From assembly GCA_003427395.1 (NCBI GenBank), contig BFEA01000165.1, positions 62,337 through 122,858 of the forward strand: a stretch of DNA of 60,522 nucleotides, in the 5' to 3' direction. The position numbers and the translations under genes are program-made. A model generated the notes under the pieces. The model was not told the origin of the DNA. It saw only the letters and a list, made by a program, of their open reading frames with translations, and made no database searches. The stretch is from Chara braunii (taxonomy: Eukaryota; Streptophyta; Charophyceae; Charales; Characeae). This document shows, piece after piece, positions 43,620-55,720 of the stretch (positions are counted from its first letter, which is position 1; each line of letters opens with the position of its first letter).

Positions 43620-44250
43620 AGACTGTTTCTTTGACTGTCCTTAGACACAAAAGAACGAAGGTTGATGTAAACAAATGATATGTTTCTACAAAACGTATCC
43701 GTCATTCTTTGAATCTCTATCAAATTCTCTTGTATAACTTCTACAATGAGGGGTAGGTCATCTGCGGACAAGGAGCAGATTGGGATTGCTTCTTTCAAAA
43801 TTGCAAAATAACTTTAATTTTAATGTCGTTGTAATATCTCAGATTAGCCGCTAGGGTTTCAATTATAATAACAAATAGATAGGGTGCAATAAGATCAGTC
43901 TGCCCATTTGAAGACTTTGAACGTTGTAGGCAACGGGTAGAGCTAGATTGTCACTGGCCAAAACTCTTGTTGTTGCATTGATACGAAGAATTTTCCCCCG
44001 TCTACGAAAAGAAGGTCTAAAGTTTTTTTTTTATAAACATTTATGCCAAAAATATCAGTCCACATGATCATACGCTTTCTCAAAATCAATGAATATGAAG
44101 GCAACATTGTGTTTGAATTGTCTTAACATTTCATTAATTCATTTATGAGAAGGACACTATCCGGAATATTCCTTCCTTCAATGAAACTATTAAGATAGGG
44201 TGAATAATGTATGTCATATGGGCGATAGTTTTAATAGATTTGGGTTGTAA
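43620..44250 (-). mobile_element. LINE fragment, copy 3 (RT only)
   Basis: Minus-strand pieces in RT order: INEL, then FIFIDFEKAYDHVD followed by TGA (44055-44057), then LIAPYLFVIIIETLAANL (about 43833-43900), then SADDLPLIVE (43742-43768). The two catalytic aspartates of the F-A-D-D site are present, with S replacing F. Frameshifts occur between pieces. Closest match in the window is LINE copy 2 (SPYFFVVVMEALAANL). Neither the endonuclease nor the 3' end was found, so it is truncated on both sides. Confidence 0.8.
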
Positions 44251-44837
44251 TAATAAATATGGGCAAAGGAGTGGCGATAATTGTAGCAATAAGAGACACG
44301 ATTATCAAGTAATACGTATTAATCATGTGAAGGAGAGACACGGTTTAAACCCGATTTCAAGTGAGGGTTGGTGAGTGAAATAGGGATGGATGTCCACGTT
44401 TGGGTACAACATGTCGGTTACAACTCTGCCATATTGTGGCACGAGCTAGGTTATAAAAGTCATACATTAAAGAGGCGTTAACAAGTTTTAGATGTGGCTT
44501 GCAGAGATGCAATACAGAGAGTGGGTTCATTAATATGTCATGAAAATTAATGATGCAATTGGAGGCATGTTTGGGTCTCGAATCTTAGAAAGGGCTAATA
44601 GGAAAATTGGGAGGGAAGCCCACATTCGAATTAAGCAGGGCAATTAATCCCCCTGTAAGAAGGTAATCAATGTTGCCCCTTTTTTGTCATCTGTTTAATT
44701 TTTCAATATACAATACCGTGTCATAAAAACGTTGGACCAAATTTTCATCATGTGCAACTCTCCACAAATAGATCTGAGCCATCAAATGACGCCCTCAAAT
44801 TGGGGGGGTGCTCTTATCACCCTTTGAATAGTTAGTC

Positions 44838-44871
<34 letters not shown>

Positions 44872-45191
44872 ATGTACAACTCCATCAATGCTTGCCTTGA
44901 GGAGGGAAACATGTTCTCATAAGACAGTCAGGGGTTTTATTAGATCACTGTGTCATAGAGGGTGATAGACGGATAGGAAAATATGAGAAAAGTTGGCGGT
45001 CTTGAAACCGAGCCGAAGAGGTTAGCCCCTCAATAAGTATCATAAATCTAAGCTCTCCAAAACAAGTTCAGTCTTTTTTGTTAAATCAACATGACTGTTC
45101 CTATCCATTCATTACAGGGTCGTTGACCTCGTTTTCCAGCAGGCGTTGCTCCCCACTAGTAGATTAGAGTCATCCCAACTACAACCCCCAA
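44251..45191. other. No recognised gene
   Basis: AT-rich; an A29 tract at about 44841-44869. Part may belong to the 5' region of LINE copy 3. Nothing else is supported. Confidence 0.5.
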
Positions 45192-46365
45192 CCTTGGGAA
45201 GCCCTTCGGAAATCAGTTGAGCCAATTGTTGCCTGTCTCGGTCTGCACTCATTTGTTTTGTTCTTGTTTTCTTTGTTTTTCCTTTTTTTTTGTGGCACTC
45301 TTGGTCGCTATTGGCTGCTGCCTCCCGTGAGACTTTTCCAGGAACGACACACCCTCCCCCCTACCCTCTAGAGTTGGCACAAAATTGTGGTGAGGAATCC
45401 TCCCGTGAGACTTTTCCAGGCTGCGGACTATGGCTTGGACCCCACTGGCCGGCGGCTGGAAACTGGTGTTGGCCATAAAAAATGGCCGACCATGGTTGGA
45501 AACATTCTTCCTTGTTTCATTGGGACCCCACCGCAGGCCGATAGTTTCGGCATTGGAGAAGTTTGGGCATACCCGAATAGGAAATCGCACCGGGGTGTTT
45601 CCCAAAAAGGCAAGCCCGGCGGGGGCTGTGGTCCATGGTCTGCTTGCGCAGCCAATGAAGTGTCTACAAAACGTCACGACGTCCAGCCCGATCCTGGAAA
45701 CTGTTTGACATGCCCCCCCCCCCCTACTCGTCTGGAGCCGTCCTTGGAAACTGTTTGGAAACTCGTCGCCAAAAATTTCCAGACCGCGAGCCGAGTAGAA
45801 ACGCCCCGTCAGCTTTTCCACGACCTCTTTCCAACCGCAGTGGGGTCTGAAATTCCTTTCCGGGTCGACTTTCCACGACGGTTTCCAACACCTGTGGGGT
45901 CTGAAAAACACTTCCTCGCCAAAACTTTTCCACGCCGCCGGCCAGTGGGGTCCAAGCCTATGTGAAAACAGAAAACTATGTTTTTCCAAGTCGCAATCTT
46001 CGATCTGTGGGGTCCCGGAAAACGGCTCGCGGGAGAAATTTCACCTTTCCGTGGACATCTGCTGCAGGCTGTGGGGTCCTGGTAACAGTTTTGCGGCGAA
46101 GTTTTCCTTTCCTCGGTCCTGTGGGGTCCAACCCTTAGTGGCCAGATACCTTCCTCAAAGCACTGGTGTAGTTTTTTTTACTTTTTTAAGTTTTTTCTTC
46201 TCTTTCTCATTTTCTTTTCTTCGGCCTCCAACCCTGCCCCGAGCCCCAACCTTTTAGGAGTAGGCTACTAGATGGACTTTTCATTTACCTGTGAAAGGTA
46301 GTGGGGGTGTCTTGGAACATTCCTCAATGTATAAGAAAAAATTATCAACCATTATCATCAAAATA

Positions 46366-46558
46366 CGGGAACTACGCGGGAGTCACAAAAATGAGTTATA
46401 CTTGCACTATGGGCCAAGATACAGTTTCAAATTGCAGTTTGGGCAATGTATACAACCAAGTTTCCTGGCCAGGTAGGGTGCCCAAAGTGCAATTGCAACT
46501 GTATCTTGCTCCATAGTGCAATTATAACTCGTTTTTGTGACTCCACTGAAGTTACCCC
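46366..46558. mobile_element. Palindromic MITE, 193 bp, TSD TCAAAATA
   Basis: About 60-bp terminal inverted repeats sharing GGAGTCACAAAAA, GAGTTATA and TTGCACTATGG. Identical 8-bp flanks TCAAAATA (46358-46365, 46559-46566). Folds nearly end to end. 8-bp duplication suggests hAT. Confidence 0.9.
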
Positions 46559-46958
46559 TCAAAATAATTTGAATTATGAGTGATTATCCAACATATCAAT
46601 GAACATGTCTTACGGCCACGGGGCCTTCCCGTATACGCGCCGCGACCCCAGGGCCTCGGGGCCGGTTCGACAGTTTTATTTGTGAAGGCCTCGCGGGCCC
46701 AGTCGGGACAAGGCCGGTAGTTCGACAACAGACATAGGTTTATGACCGTTTGTGCCTGGCCGGCCAGCCAACGTACGGAAATCATTGAGCTGTACGGACG
46801 AAAGTTGTTGTGAACCGAAAGGTGGGAAAAACAAAAACAAAAACAAAAAAAAACAGACAGGCGGTTTCACGCCGCGCGGTGGCTGGTGGGTGCTTGCAAG
46901 TGCGACCTTGTCCGCCCGGTCTGCCATCGCCCCTCTTCCACGTCCAGCCCGTCGCGTG

Positions 46959-46961
<3 letters not shown>

Positions 46962-47035
<74 letters not shown>
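46962..47035. repeat. (GA)n microsatellite
   Basis: 74 bp of perfect GA. It generates artificial RERERE and SLSLSL reading frames on the two strands. Confidence 0.98.
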
Positions 47036-47038
<3 letters not shown>

Positions 47039-48368
47039 ACAGAGAGCCCCCAGACACCATCATTTCCTCGCCTTCGTATGGGAGATAGGGTATAGCCTCA
47101 CTGTTTTGTAAAAGACAGAAATCACGGTGAATCCACCTGTACAACAGGGAAAGAAACGTTGCCATCTTCATGAATGTAGTGTAAGTTGTGACATTGATGG
47201 TCACGCGGGGCGATTGACAGTGCGACGGTGTAGGAGCGACGACGGCCAGGCAGGAGGACACGAAGACGGCGGAGGCGGGAACGAACGGACCAAAAACATC
47301 GCCACGCTGCCTTGAGGCCTCACGCGGCGACTGTACGGAAACCGCAAACACGAAAAGGAAAACAAAATACAAAAAATAAGCCTAACGCTACTCTGTACGG
47401 AACTGCTGTGCACTTACTGGCGGAAGGACTACAAGATGTCCGTCAAAGACAACCAACAAAAGAGGCCACAGTGCCAAAACGCGGTACCGGTACCGCTACC
47501 GACTTTTTCTTTCTTTTGACAGAGGCTCGACTTCAATAGTTGGGCCAAGTACTGGTGGTTTAACCTTGCTGAAGTGGTAGTAGCTCAAATTACACCTGAT
47601 GAAAATATAGGATTTTTTTTTTTTTTTTTTTTGGGGGTGATCACAACTGTCTATATTCTTCTCTCAACTTCTGTTTTTGGTTACCTTCCACTACCTACTC
47701 CTAAGACAATCTAGAGGGTTTTCCGCTTTCTCCTTTTTCTTTTTATAGATGACGCTTTTTTGGACCATCAGACAAGGAACGAGTGCCTTTTTCTTTGAAA
47801 ATAATGTTGCTCCCTTCTTTTTTTGGTAAGAGTTGGACCCCACAGGGCCGCAGAAAGGAAAAAATTTTCCCCAAAACTCTTTCCAGGACCCCACAGCCTG
47901 CAGCAGATGTCCACGGAAAGGTGAAGTTTCTCCCGCAAACGTTTTTCCCGGACCCCACAGACCGAAGATTGCGGCTTGGAAAAACGTAGTTTTTGGTTTT
48001 CACATAGTCCGCAGCCTGGAAAGGTCTCACGGGAGCATTCCTCGCCGCAATTTTGTGCCAACTCTAGAGGGTAGAGGGGAGGGCGTGTCGTTCCTGGAAA
48101 GGTCTCGGAAAAGTCTCAGGCAGCAGCCAATAGCGACCAAGAGTGCCACAAAAAAAAAAGGAAAAACAAAGAAAACAAGAACAAAACAAATGAGTCCTGA
48201 CGGAGAAAGGCAACGATTGGCTCAATTGATTCCCAAAGGGTTTCCACGGCGCATTTGGTCCTCCGCGGTGGGATCCCCGCAGAACTGTTTTCCAGCTTTC
48301 CAAAATTCTTTGCCCGTTTTTTTTGGCCGGACGGTTTTTCCATCCTTTTTCCTGTGGGGTCCAACTCT

Positions 48369-49424
48369 AAGGCAAGTACATGTGGTTGCTAGCTCACACA
48401 ATTTGGCAACCTCTTGTAAGTCACGTATGTGACACATTAAATCTGAGCCGTGTCGCTTTCCGGGCCCAAATTTTTACTTTGTATGATAATTCTACTTTCA
48501 TGTTCAACGAGGTCATCCTCTTTTTTTTTTTTTTTTTTTTTTTAAACAAAGCTCCATCTATTGGTGGGGAGCAACACCTGCTGGAAACCGGGTCCAGCGT
48601 CCCACAGATACAACCATATCCTCACAAATTGGCACAAACTGGGAACCGGGCCCAGTGTCCGGGGCCAAGCTACTTCAGAAAACTTCATCAGAAAAATTCA
48701 TCAGAAAAATTCTACTAGAAAGTTTAATTGGCCTAAGGATGGCATTTGGAACATGAGATATCGGGGCCAAGCTACTTCAGACATGTCTATGACAACATCA
48801 TGATTAAGCAAAAATTCGAAACGACTCAGAAAGATCCCCATCAAGCCACTTCACCTCCCTCCGGCAGGACTGACTGCAGCCGAGCCACCATCTCTGCTGC
48901 TGCTATGCCATACTCCCATCCTACCAGCTATCCTCAATCTTTTATCTTTTGCATCACATAGGGAATCTTTTGTAGCGTAGGGCAGTTTTGAAAGTTGCAT
49001 ACATTTTTATTTTTGTGAAACAATTTTGCACTCCGTTTTTAGCTTCCTCGCTTTACCCTATGGCAATGGGATAGGTCTCAAGTGGTTACTCTTGCTGAAG
49101 GCCTCTCGACGTGGAAAAGACAAACGCTATCGCGAGTGATTCTATAGAGTTATGTCGAGAAAGCCCCTAGACTCTCGAATACGCCACTCTCAAATCATTC
49201 TGATGCATCTCTTTTTTTTCCCCAAAGGGCAACAGCTTTGAGATATCATTGTCTGTTGACCAGCCTAGGTAGAGTCTTGCAGAATGGTGATCCGGATTTC
49301 TGCTAGACCCATGTGCCTAGCTCATTTCATTAGGGTCACCTGGTATGATGTAAGGGAGGCCTGGTTCCCAGCATTGAAAAACAAAAAAACAACTAACCTA
49401 TATTCTCATGGTAACCGCAGACCC
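48369..49424. other. Unassigned sequence with short repeats
   Basis: Contains a T tract (about 48521-48543), a direct repeat 'cggggccaagctacttcag' (48659 and 48763) and a doubled 'ttcatcagaaaaa'. No ORF I would defend. Confidence 0.5.
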
Positions 49425-49966
49425 GGACACCGGACACTCGCGGACTGTCTTCCGCACCAGTGTCTGTACCGGTCTGGACTGTCCTGTGATCCGGACATCA
49501 ACGGACCCTGACAGTCCAGTCTTCCAGACCAGTGTCTGGACCGGTCTGGACTGTCCTGTGATCTGGACATCACCGGACCCCGACAGTCCGGACTGGTGTC
49601 AGAGGGTGCAAAATGTCCCCCCACCCCAAAAAAAAGGCCGGGAGAGCGGGGGGTGGGTGGGGCTGTTGGCAGGCACTTACCTGCTTTGCACTTTGCAGTT
49701 CAGGCAGCAGAGCACCTGTCTTGCAGCAAATCAACAAGCACATTCACTACTAGCAGACATGCAGAGTTGCAAACAGTGCAAAGCAGGCACAAGACTAAAG
49801 GAACAGAGGGAAAACAAAATGAAGAAAGTATGATTAACTTTGAAGTTTGAACTTTGAATTTAAGTAATTTAAGTTCATAACTTCATATAACTAAAAAGTT
49901 CGAACTTTGCGGTTCAATTCAGAACGCCGGAGTCTTCAGACTGGCAGCACTGGCAGCACTGTCAGT

Positions 49967-49967
<1 letters not shown>

Positions 49968-50022
<55 letters not shown>
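49968..50022. repeat. (CT)n microsatellite
   Basis: 55 bp of CT repeat. Confidence 0.98.
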
Positions 50023-50024
<2 letters not shown>

Positions 50025-50190
50025 CAACAGACAGCAGGGGGGGGGCGGGGGGTCGAAACAGCGGCTTTGAAATTGCTCTGGCCTGTGTGAAACCCGCCAC
50101 CCCCAAAACCTGCAGTGTCTTGTGTCCGGACCTCTAGGCCCTGTCCGGTGGGGTGAAACGACACTGAAAAATCACCCCATTATTTTTCAA

Positions 50191-50228
50191 GGGGCGGCCA
50201 GGACCCGAAAAACGTCCTGGGCCGCCCC
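50191..50228. repeat. GC-rich hairpin
   Basis: GGGGCGGCCAGGAC pairs with GTCCTGGGCCGCCCC (one bulged base) around a nine-base loop. A T-rich stretch follows. No adjacent gene, so I do not call a terminator. Confidence 0.8.
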
Positions 50229-51356
50229 TTTATTTTCTTTGATTTATGCCCTGGGGGCCTCCATCCGGACAAAAGGAGCGGACACCGGACATGTTGTTCC
50301 GGACTGTCTGGAACCCGGTCCGGACGTCCGGACCGGTCAGTTCACCTTTCACTACCTACCAACTCCTACTCCTTAGGCATTACAGGGGACCCCTCCCAAG
50401 CATAGCTACCTCACAATGAAGGGATTGCATGTTGCTCCTTGCCAGGGTTGGCGCTGTCGGCGTGTTTTCTGCAAGTCACACCAGTGCAGCATCGCCTGGT
50501 TGTGCGGCGCGCGCGGGGTATCGACGGTGAGGTGCAACCATGTGCAGTCTGGGTGTGCGTGGCGTTGCGGGCCAGCAGAAGACCGGGGCCCTTTGTCCCC
50601 TTACTTCGTGTCTGCGCATTTATTTTTATTTTTATGTATTATTTTTATTTGTATTCCTACTTTTATTTTTACGGATGTCTTTGACCCGGTGACCACTCCC
50701 GAGACCGACATCGGGTCCCATGGGCCTGGCTTGGCTACTACCTTGCCGGGTACGGGTGGTCGATACGGCAGTCAAAGACTTTGAGCATGCGCCTCGTTTT
50801 TGCGGGCCCATGGGAACTTATACGTGATTGGGGCACTGACAAAATCCTACCCACGCTGAAAACACAGACCGAGGAGTTCAGTGCGCGTGCGGGCTAATGG
50901 GTGATGAAGAAACATGGGTGGCAGGGACCCTCCACGGGGCACCATCCGCCAACCACGTTTCTACTGTAAGAGGTTTCAGTGTGAGCATGCCGTCGGGGCC
51001 CGTGAGGTACGGGACCGGTCACACGGTGTGCCGAAGTCCTAATTGTACTGTTTGTAAGCCCTTTTGTCAAACAGCCTGTGTGGCGGCGGGAAAATGGAAT
51101 TCGCCGCCACCAGTTCTTGCACCATTTGTGGATGGTGCCATGCGACCAGCATAGTACCGAGTGGCCACGACTGCAGACGACCAGGGTCCTGTTCCATCTG
51201 AAAAGGTGCAGCAGTATAAACTGAACCGTGCCCAAGATCTGAGGCCACAGTGTGAGTATGCCCTGAGCAGAGCGGGCCAGGAGAAATTCCCTGCAGAGAT
51301 TCGCAGCGGGCACTGCTGCAGAACGATCGTAGGACTTGGGTACAGGAGCGAAAGAC

Positions 51357-51606
51357 GAGCTGAGCCGCCTCTTAGCTGGACGTGTTTGAAGACTCTCCTC
51401 CAATAGTAGCCCGACCGGCCGGATTGCGTTGGGCGCTGTAGGCTGCTGTGCCCGGACGCTGCGTTAGTAGCAGAGGACGACGAGCTGAGCCGCCTCATAG
51501 CTGGACGTGTTTGGAGACTCCTCTAAGAGTAGCCAGACCGGCCGGATTGCGTTGGGCGTTGTAGGCTGCTGTGCCCGGATGCTGCGTTAGTAGCAGAGGA
51601 AGGTAG
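51357..51606. repeat. 125-bp tandem duplication in Z
   Basis: 'gagctgagccgcctc' at 51357 and 51482 start two nearly identical units (both include 'gaccggccggattgcgttggg' and 'tgcgttagtagcagagga'). Confidence 0.9.
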
Positions 51607-52618
51607 AGTGCAGAAGTGGTGAAGAGTAGGAGTAAGGAAGAGAGTGAATGAACCTGGACGAGGATTAGCGCCAGGTGCATTTGGAGAAAACAGAGATGGC
51701 GGAAGACTAAACTGGGCGCAGTAGGGAAAAGGAGCATAGATCACTCGATTCTTACTGGAATCGAGTGAGGAAAGAGGCGGCTCCGAGGGGTTTGGGTAAG
51801 GCGAATTGGATGGTAGTGCTAGTTCTAGCTCTAGATTAGTGAGATAGGAGTTACTAAGAGAAAGCGGTGCGCGAAGGATATGGGGAATGGGTGAGGGAGA
51901 GAGCGAAAAACTAATATTTCGGTCGATTCTTAATGGAATCGAGTGAGGGAAGGGGCTAATCTGAGGTTTTAGCCTAAGGCGAATTCGCTGGTGCAGTTAG
52001 AATGATGAGAAGTTAGTAGAATTAGAGTTAGTAGGGAAATGCGCTGCGTGGAGCTATGGAGGAGGAAGAACGAAAAAGGAGAAAACAGACTTACCTCGCT
52101 CATCTCTGAGAGGATTTGGAGGAATGAAGTGTCTACATGGGGGGTTTGGGGCGTTACGATTGAGATGGTGCTGTTAATTAGAGTTTCAAGTTAGTATTTC
52201 AACGGATACATGCTTTATATTTTACTTAAATGTATCGGTGGGAGTGGCCTCCCTCTATCCATTGATGCGTATGGATAGAGGGACGTTGTGAAAAGGGAGT
52301 AGAAAGGGTGTGAAGTTGGGCTTGCCTCATAGAGAGGGATAGAGAGGGGTACGAGGGTAGAGCAAGTGAACCTGGCCGGGGGCATCAACCAAGTGCTTTG
52401 GAAAGTACAGGTGGTCGGACTTTCCCGTTATAGCAGTGCTGTTTTTGCTACCCACGATCGTGCTCGTTGTGTCGTGATCTACATCCGCGCAGTTTCATTC
52501 CCTATTGTTCACTGCCTGTTGATAAATGAACCTAGCACGGAAAGTGGCGAGGAGCGTTCGTGAACCAAGGGCTAAGCAGAGGGCGGAACGAACGCAATAG
52601 AGAGAGGGAAGAGGGTAG

Positions 52619-53490
52619 AGACTTACCTACCGGCGGTGTGTTGTCCACCCCAGCGATGAATTAGCGAAGATGCGCACTCCCAGCGATGAATTAGCGAAGA
52701 TGCGAGTGCGGGATCACAAACTTACCTGTTGCTGTCTGATTTTTGCTGGTTCTGCCGTTGGGAATAGCGTGGAGCCAATCGTGCGATCGGAGGCTTACCT
52801 CCAGAATGATATGTTGTGCCTACGGGTCTTCCGCCTTCAGCCACAGCGTCCGCCTGCTGCCCTACCTGCTGGGTTGTTCCCACAGATGCTTCCCCTGAGT
52901 CATCGGGAGTTGCCCGACCAGTTCTAGCCACTACTGCGACTAGGAGGCTGGCCGGGAGCATGAGGGAGCGGGAGGGAGTGAGAGCAGTAAGAAAGAGGGA
53001 GTGAGCAGCAAGGGTGAGGACCTACCTGCTTGCGGGTACGTTGCACATCTTGCCATACGGTGTAGCAGGAGGCTAACCGTAGGACCGAAGACTCACCCGC
53101 TGGTCGATGCGCGACCTATTGCACCGTGCGAGGCAGCTGCAGACATATAGTAAGATGCAGGCTTACATGCGGGCTGATACGTTGTTCGCCGCTGGATAGA
53201 GGAACTGCAAGGCGATATACTTACTTGTTTGGCTGGGGAGCTGTTCATTTTGTCGACAGAAGTAGCGAGGGGGACGGACGCGAGTTGAAGACATTCCTTC
53301 TGGTCATGTGCTGCCCATCTAATTGGAGTGGTAGATGCAGCGGGCCAACCATAGAGGTGGCAGACTTACCTGCTGGCCGACGTACTACCCAGCCTATCAG
53401 ACGGAGTAACGTGAGGAGTGAGTTGCTGAGATTTGAATGCTAGTGCATGTCAGATTCGAATAGAGCGAGAGGTGTACTTACTCGAATACA
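52619..53490 (+). repeat. ~70-bp phased repeat with ACTTACCTGC core
   Basis: The core and variants lie near 52619, 52721, 52792, 53020, 53090, 53160, 53218, 53363 and 53475. Many intervals are close to 70 bp or multiples of it. Several units also share 'aaccgtagg'/'aaccatagag' before and 'ctggccgac' after the core. The Y LTRs have a single related site (10771, 23708). Confidence 0.6.
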
Positions 53491-54184
53491 GCTTTTTTGG
53501 ACCACCCTGTGGCAGTTTTGGTCAGAAGTTGAAAACTCTATGATTTAAGGGATGACCATGCTCTGCAAAAAGGTTGCGTACTGCCAAGATCGGTAAGGGG
53601 AGATGACACTGCGGTTTAGGAAGTGATCAGGCTGCGAAAGAGGGGCTATTATTGCAACTTTGGGGTCCGTCAGGGTGCCGACTACACGGTTTTCAAGAGT
53701 GGTTTGACTTCATCTGGTCAACCTGTTATGCGTTGTGGCCGCCATTGCGGGGCCCTCATGCGCACCAAGGTTTCAAGGCCCTCTCACGCGAGTTTGAGAG
53801 CACCTTTCTCGGATCTGAGAGACTCAAACGTTTCTCTCGCTGCCTTTCTCACTCTAAGTACAATCTGTGGTTACGAGAGGAAAGCGGCAGGCGAGATCGC
53901 AACTCGTAGAACCGCAACAAGACTCTCCTTCTATAAGCCCAATTATAACCCCTATTTGTATTTTTTGCTATGATTGACTGAGTATATTGCCTGCATCCCG
54001 ACTTTGACTTTATGTTTGACTTTCAAGACACAAACTAGACTTAATAAAAGAATGTTTGTGTAATTTCAGTTTCAACTTTGTTGTATTGATTGAAAGCACA
54101 TTGTGAAAAGGGGTTGCATATGGGGGAAAGGTGGAAGGAAGGTCGTATTGCTCGAGTCTTGACTGGGTCAATCAAAGGCTGGGC

Positions 54185-54815
54185 AAGTCTCCATAAGTTT
54201 GGGGAGACTTAATGCTATGTTTATTTTTGAGTTGACTGGAGGACCAGACACATTCTCATAAGTTTGGGTGGTCTGGTTGCTCTGACTTACGAGGGCTGTC
54301 TGTGGTTGACTTTTTGGGGACCAAGCATTGTTCCATAAGTTTGGGTGGCTTGGTTGCCTTGTTTATTTTGGATTTTTCTCAGTTTATTTTGGTTTTGGAC
54401 GAGGGGGTCTGAACATGTTCCATAAGTTTTGGTGGCTCAACCTCTTCCTGCTTCACCATTAAGAAAAATAAACCGGGTAGAGGACCAGATATGTTCCATA
54501 AGTTTGGGTGGTCTTGGTACAATGCCATGCACATGCTGAAACCAAAAGATTATAACTTGGCTATATTTCGCTACTACTTTACCTATGAACAGGCTAGTCA
54601 GACATTGTTCCATAAATTTGGGTGGTTTGACTATAGCTTGTCACAAACTGAAGAGAGTATTAATTAAGAATAAACTTGTGATAAGAAGGGGCAGGCTGAA
54701 CCTCGAGCTCGATGATCGCTTCAGTCTTATGCTACCTTAAAAAAATAAGTGCAGATAATTATATATAACTGGGATATTTAAACGGTTCAGGGCGACTAGG
54801 ATGAACAACCTAGTC
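54185..54815 (+). repeat. Hairpin array (Z)
   Basis: AAGTCTCC/GGAGACTT (54185-54192, 54203-54210), ACCAGAC/GTCTGGT (54243-54249, 54271-54277), ACCAAGC/GCTTGGT (54320-54326, 54348-54354), TAGTCAGAC/GTTTGACTA (54595-54603, 54625-54633, one G-T; hexamer TAAATT here) and GACTAGG/CCTAGTC (54794-54800, 54809-54815, without the usual loop). Confidence 0.85.
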
Positions 54816-54853
54816 ATATGCCCTATGGAAAAAACCCGGCCTGGAGCAAGGGC

Positions 54854-55720
54854 ATGAGGGCGGCAAACTTGGACCTTCGTACATTAAACGTTAATGGTCT
54901 AGCAATAGCCACGATAGATAAAAGGCAGACAATTTGAGAATAGATCAAGGGGGTCCCTATCAAAGAATGGTCGGACATAGTGTGTATTCAGGAGATCCAC
55001 CTACAGGATACCCCAGACCACCACTGGGTGCACCACACGGTATGACCACACCGCTTTTAGAGCGCATGCACCAAGACCAAATAGCGCAGGAGTCACCATA
55101 TGGATACCGCCAACTTCGAGGGCAACACCGGTCCATTGGACAACATACCAACAAGAGGGTAGGTGGTTTTCGAAACTTGCGATATTAGAAGTAGAAAGCA
55201 TTTGTATCATCTGTGTGTATGCACCCAATTTAGACAGGGACAAATATTTTTTTTTTGAAAATCTTCGAAAGTAGATCCTCGTCGGTTTCCTGTCATCCTA
55301 GTTGGAGACTTTAATGCAGCCCCCGACTGAACGCTAGACAGGTGTAGGATCCCGTCCCCCTGCCCCTCGTACATAGAAATCGATGAAAGGATTATTGAGA
55401 AATATAACTCCACACTCCACCTTTTCGATTCTTTCATGAGAGTCTTCCCTATAGAAAGAAGGTAATCTTGTTTCCGCACTATGGGAATGGGAACTCGATT
55501 CAGGTTCAAAATCGATCTGATCTTTATGTCCGAGGATCTAGCAGGCGCAATGCAGTTTGCCTACCTGCTTCCACGTAGCCCCTTCATGGGGCTCGACCAT
55601 ACCTTGTGCGGAGTCACCCTCACCTTTCGTAAGAAACCGGACCACGGTCCAAACTTTTTCAAACTCAATACCTCTTTTCTACGCAGACAAGACTTTGTGT
55701 CTTTGATTCATGATGTATGA
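54854..55720 (+). pseudogene. LINE endonuclease domain, broken
   Basis: Motifs in order: LRTLNVNGLA (from about 54872), DIVCIQEIHL (about 54976-55005; catalytic glutamate kept, unlike copy 1), LVGDFNAAPD (about 55297-55328) followed by TGA, FKIDLIFMSEDL (about 55504-55545) and LDHTLCGVTLTF (about 55592-55630). The D-H pair of the active site is present. Stops and frame changes separate the pieces. Family call is secure; function is lost. Confidence 0.85.

Larger units (their letters stand above)
45192..48368. mobile_element. Foldback element with GTGGGGTC-rich arms
   Basis: Long inverted repeats: 45192-45440 pairs with 48010-48255, and 45958-46137 pairs with 47832-48008. The left arm has about 516 bp (45441-45957) not found on the right. 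GTGGGGTC, or its complement GACCCCAC, recurs at about 45449, 45522, 45841, 45894, 45943, 46007, 46072, 46123, 47836, 47889, 47953 and 48353. Interior 46138-47831 holds a MITE, a GA microsatellite and no credible ORF. Outer ends and a target duplication are not resolved. Confidence 0.75.
49425..50345. repeat. CCGGAC-rich element with tandem, microsatellite and hairpin
   Basis: Both ends carry related CCGGACACCGGACA / CCGGACTGTC(T) wording (49425-49460; 50272-50335). Includes a 72-bp tandem repeat (units from 49459 and 49531, plus a partial), a TC microsatellite (49968-50022) and a GC hairpin (50191-50228). Subterminal GGAC palindromes resemble those of the hAT MITEs, but I found no clear TSD. 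Confidence 0.5.
50455..54827 (+). repeat. LTR fragment Z, Y-related, truncated by a LINE
   Basis: Starts TGTCGGCGTGTTTTC like the Y LTR (GGCGTGTTTTCTACAAGTC near 9072) and runs through a diverged Y-type U3 module, the conserved module near 53690-53930 and the hairpin array. Breaks off at 54827, where LINE copy 2 begins, before the TATA and five-unit array. Unlike Y it has a 125-bp duplication and a ~70-bp phased repeat in the U3-side module. No internal region or second LTR is in the window. Confidence 0.75.

Noticed and set aside
45249-45989. 246-codon minus-strand ORF in the foldback element
   Set aside because: Both strands are open over the same repeats and the right arm does not conserve the frame; no domain is recognisable.
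46752-47039. ORFs rich in RERERE / SLSLSL over 46752-47372 and 49907-50164
   Set aside because: They are translations of the GA and CT microsatellites.
49408-49833. 141-codon ORF across the 72-bp tandem repeat
   Set aside because: The repetitive DVRTS-type translation follows the tandem DNA unit; the downstream part has no motif.
50191-50228. Intrinsic transcription terminator (GC hairpin followed by T-rich sequence)
   Set aside because: Bacterial-type signal in eukaryotic repeat DNA with no gene upstream; described only as a hairpin.
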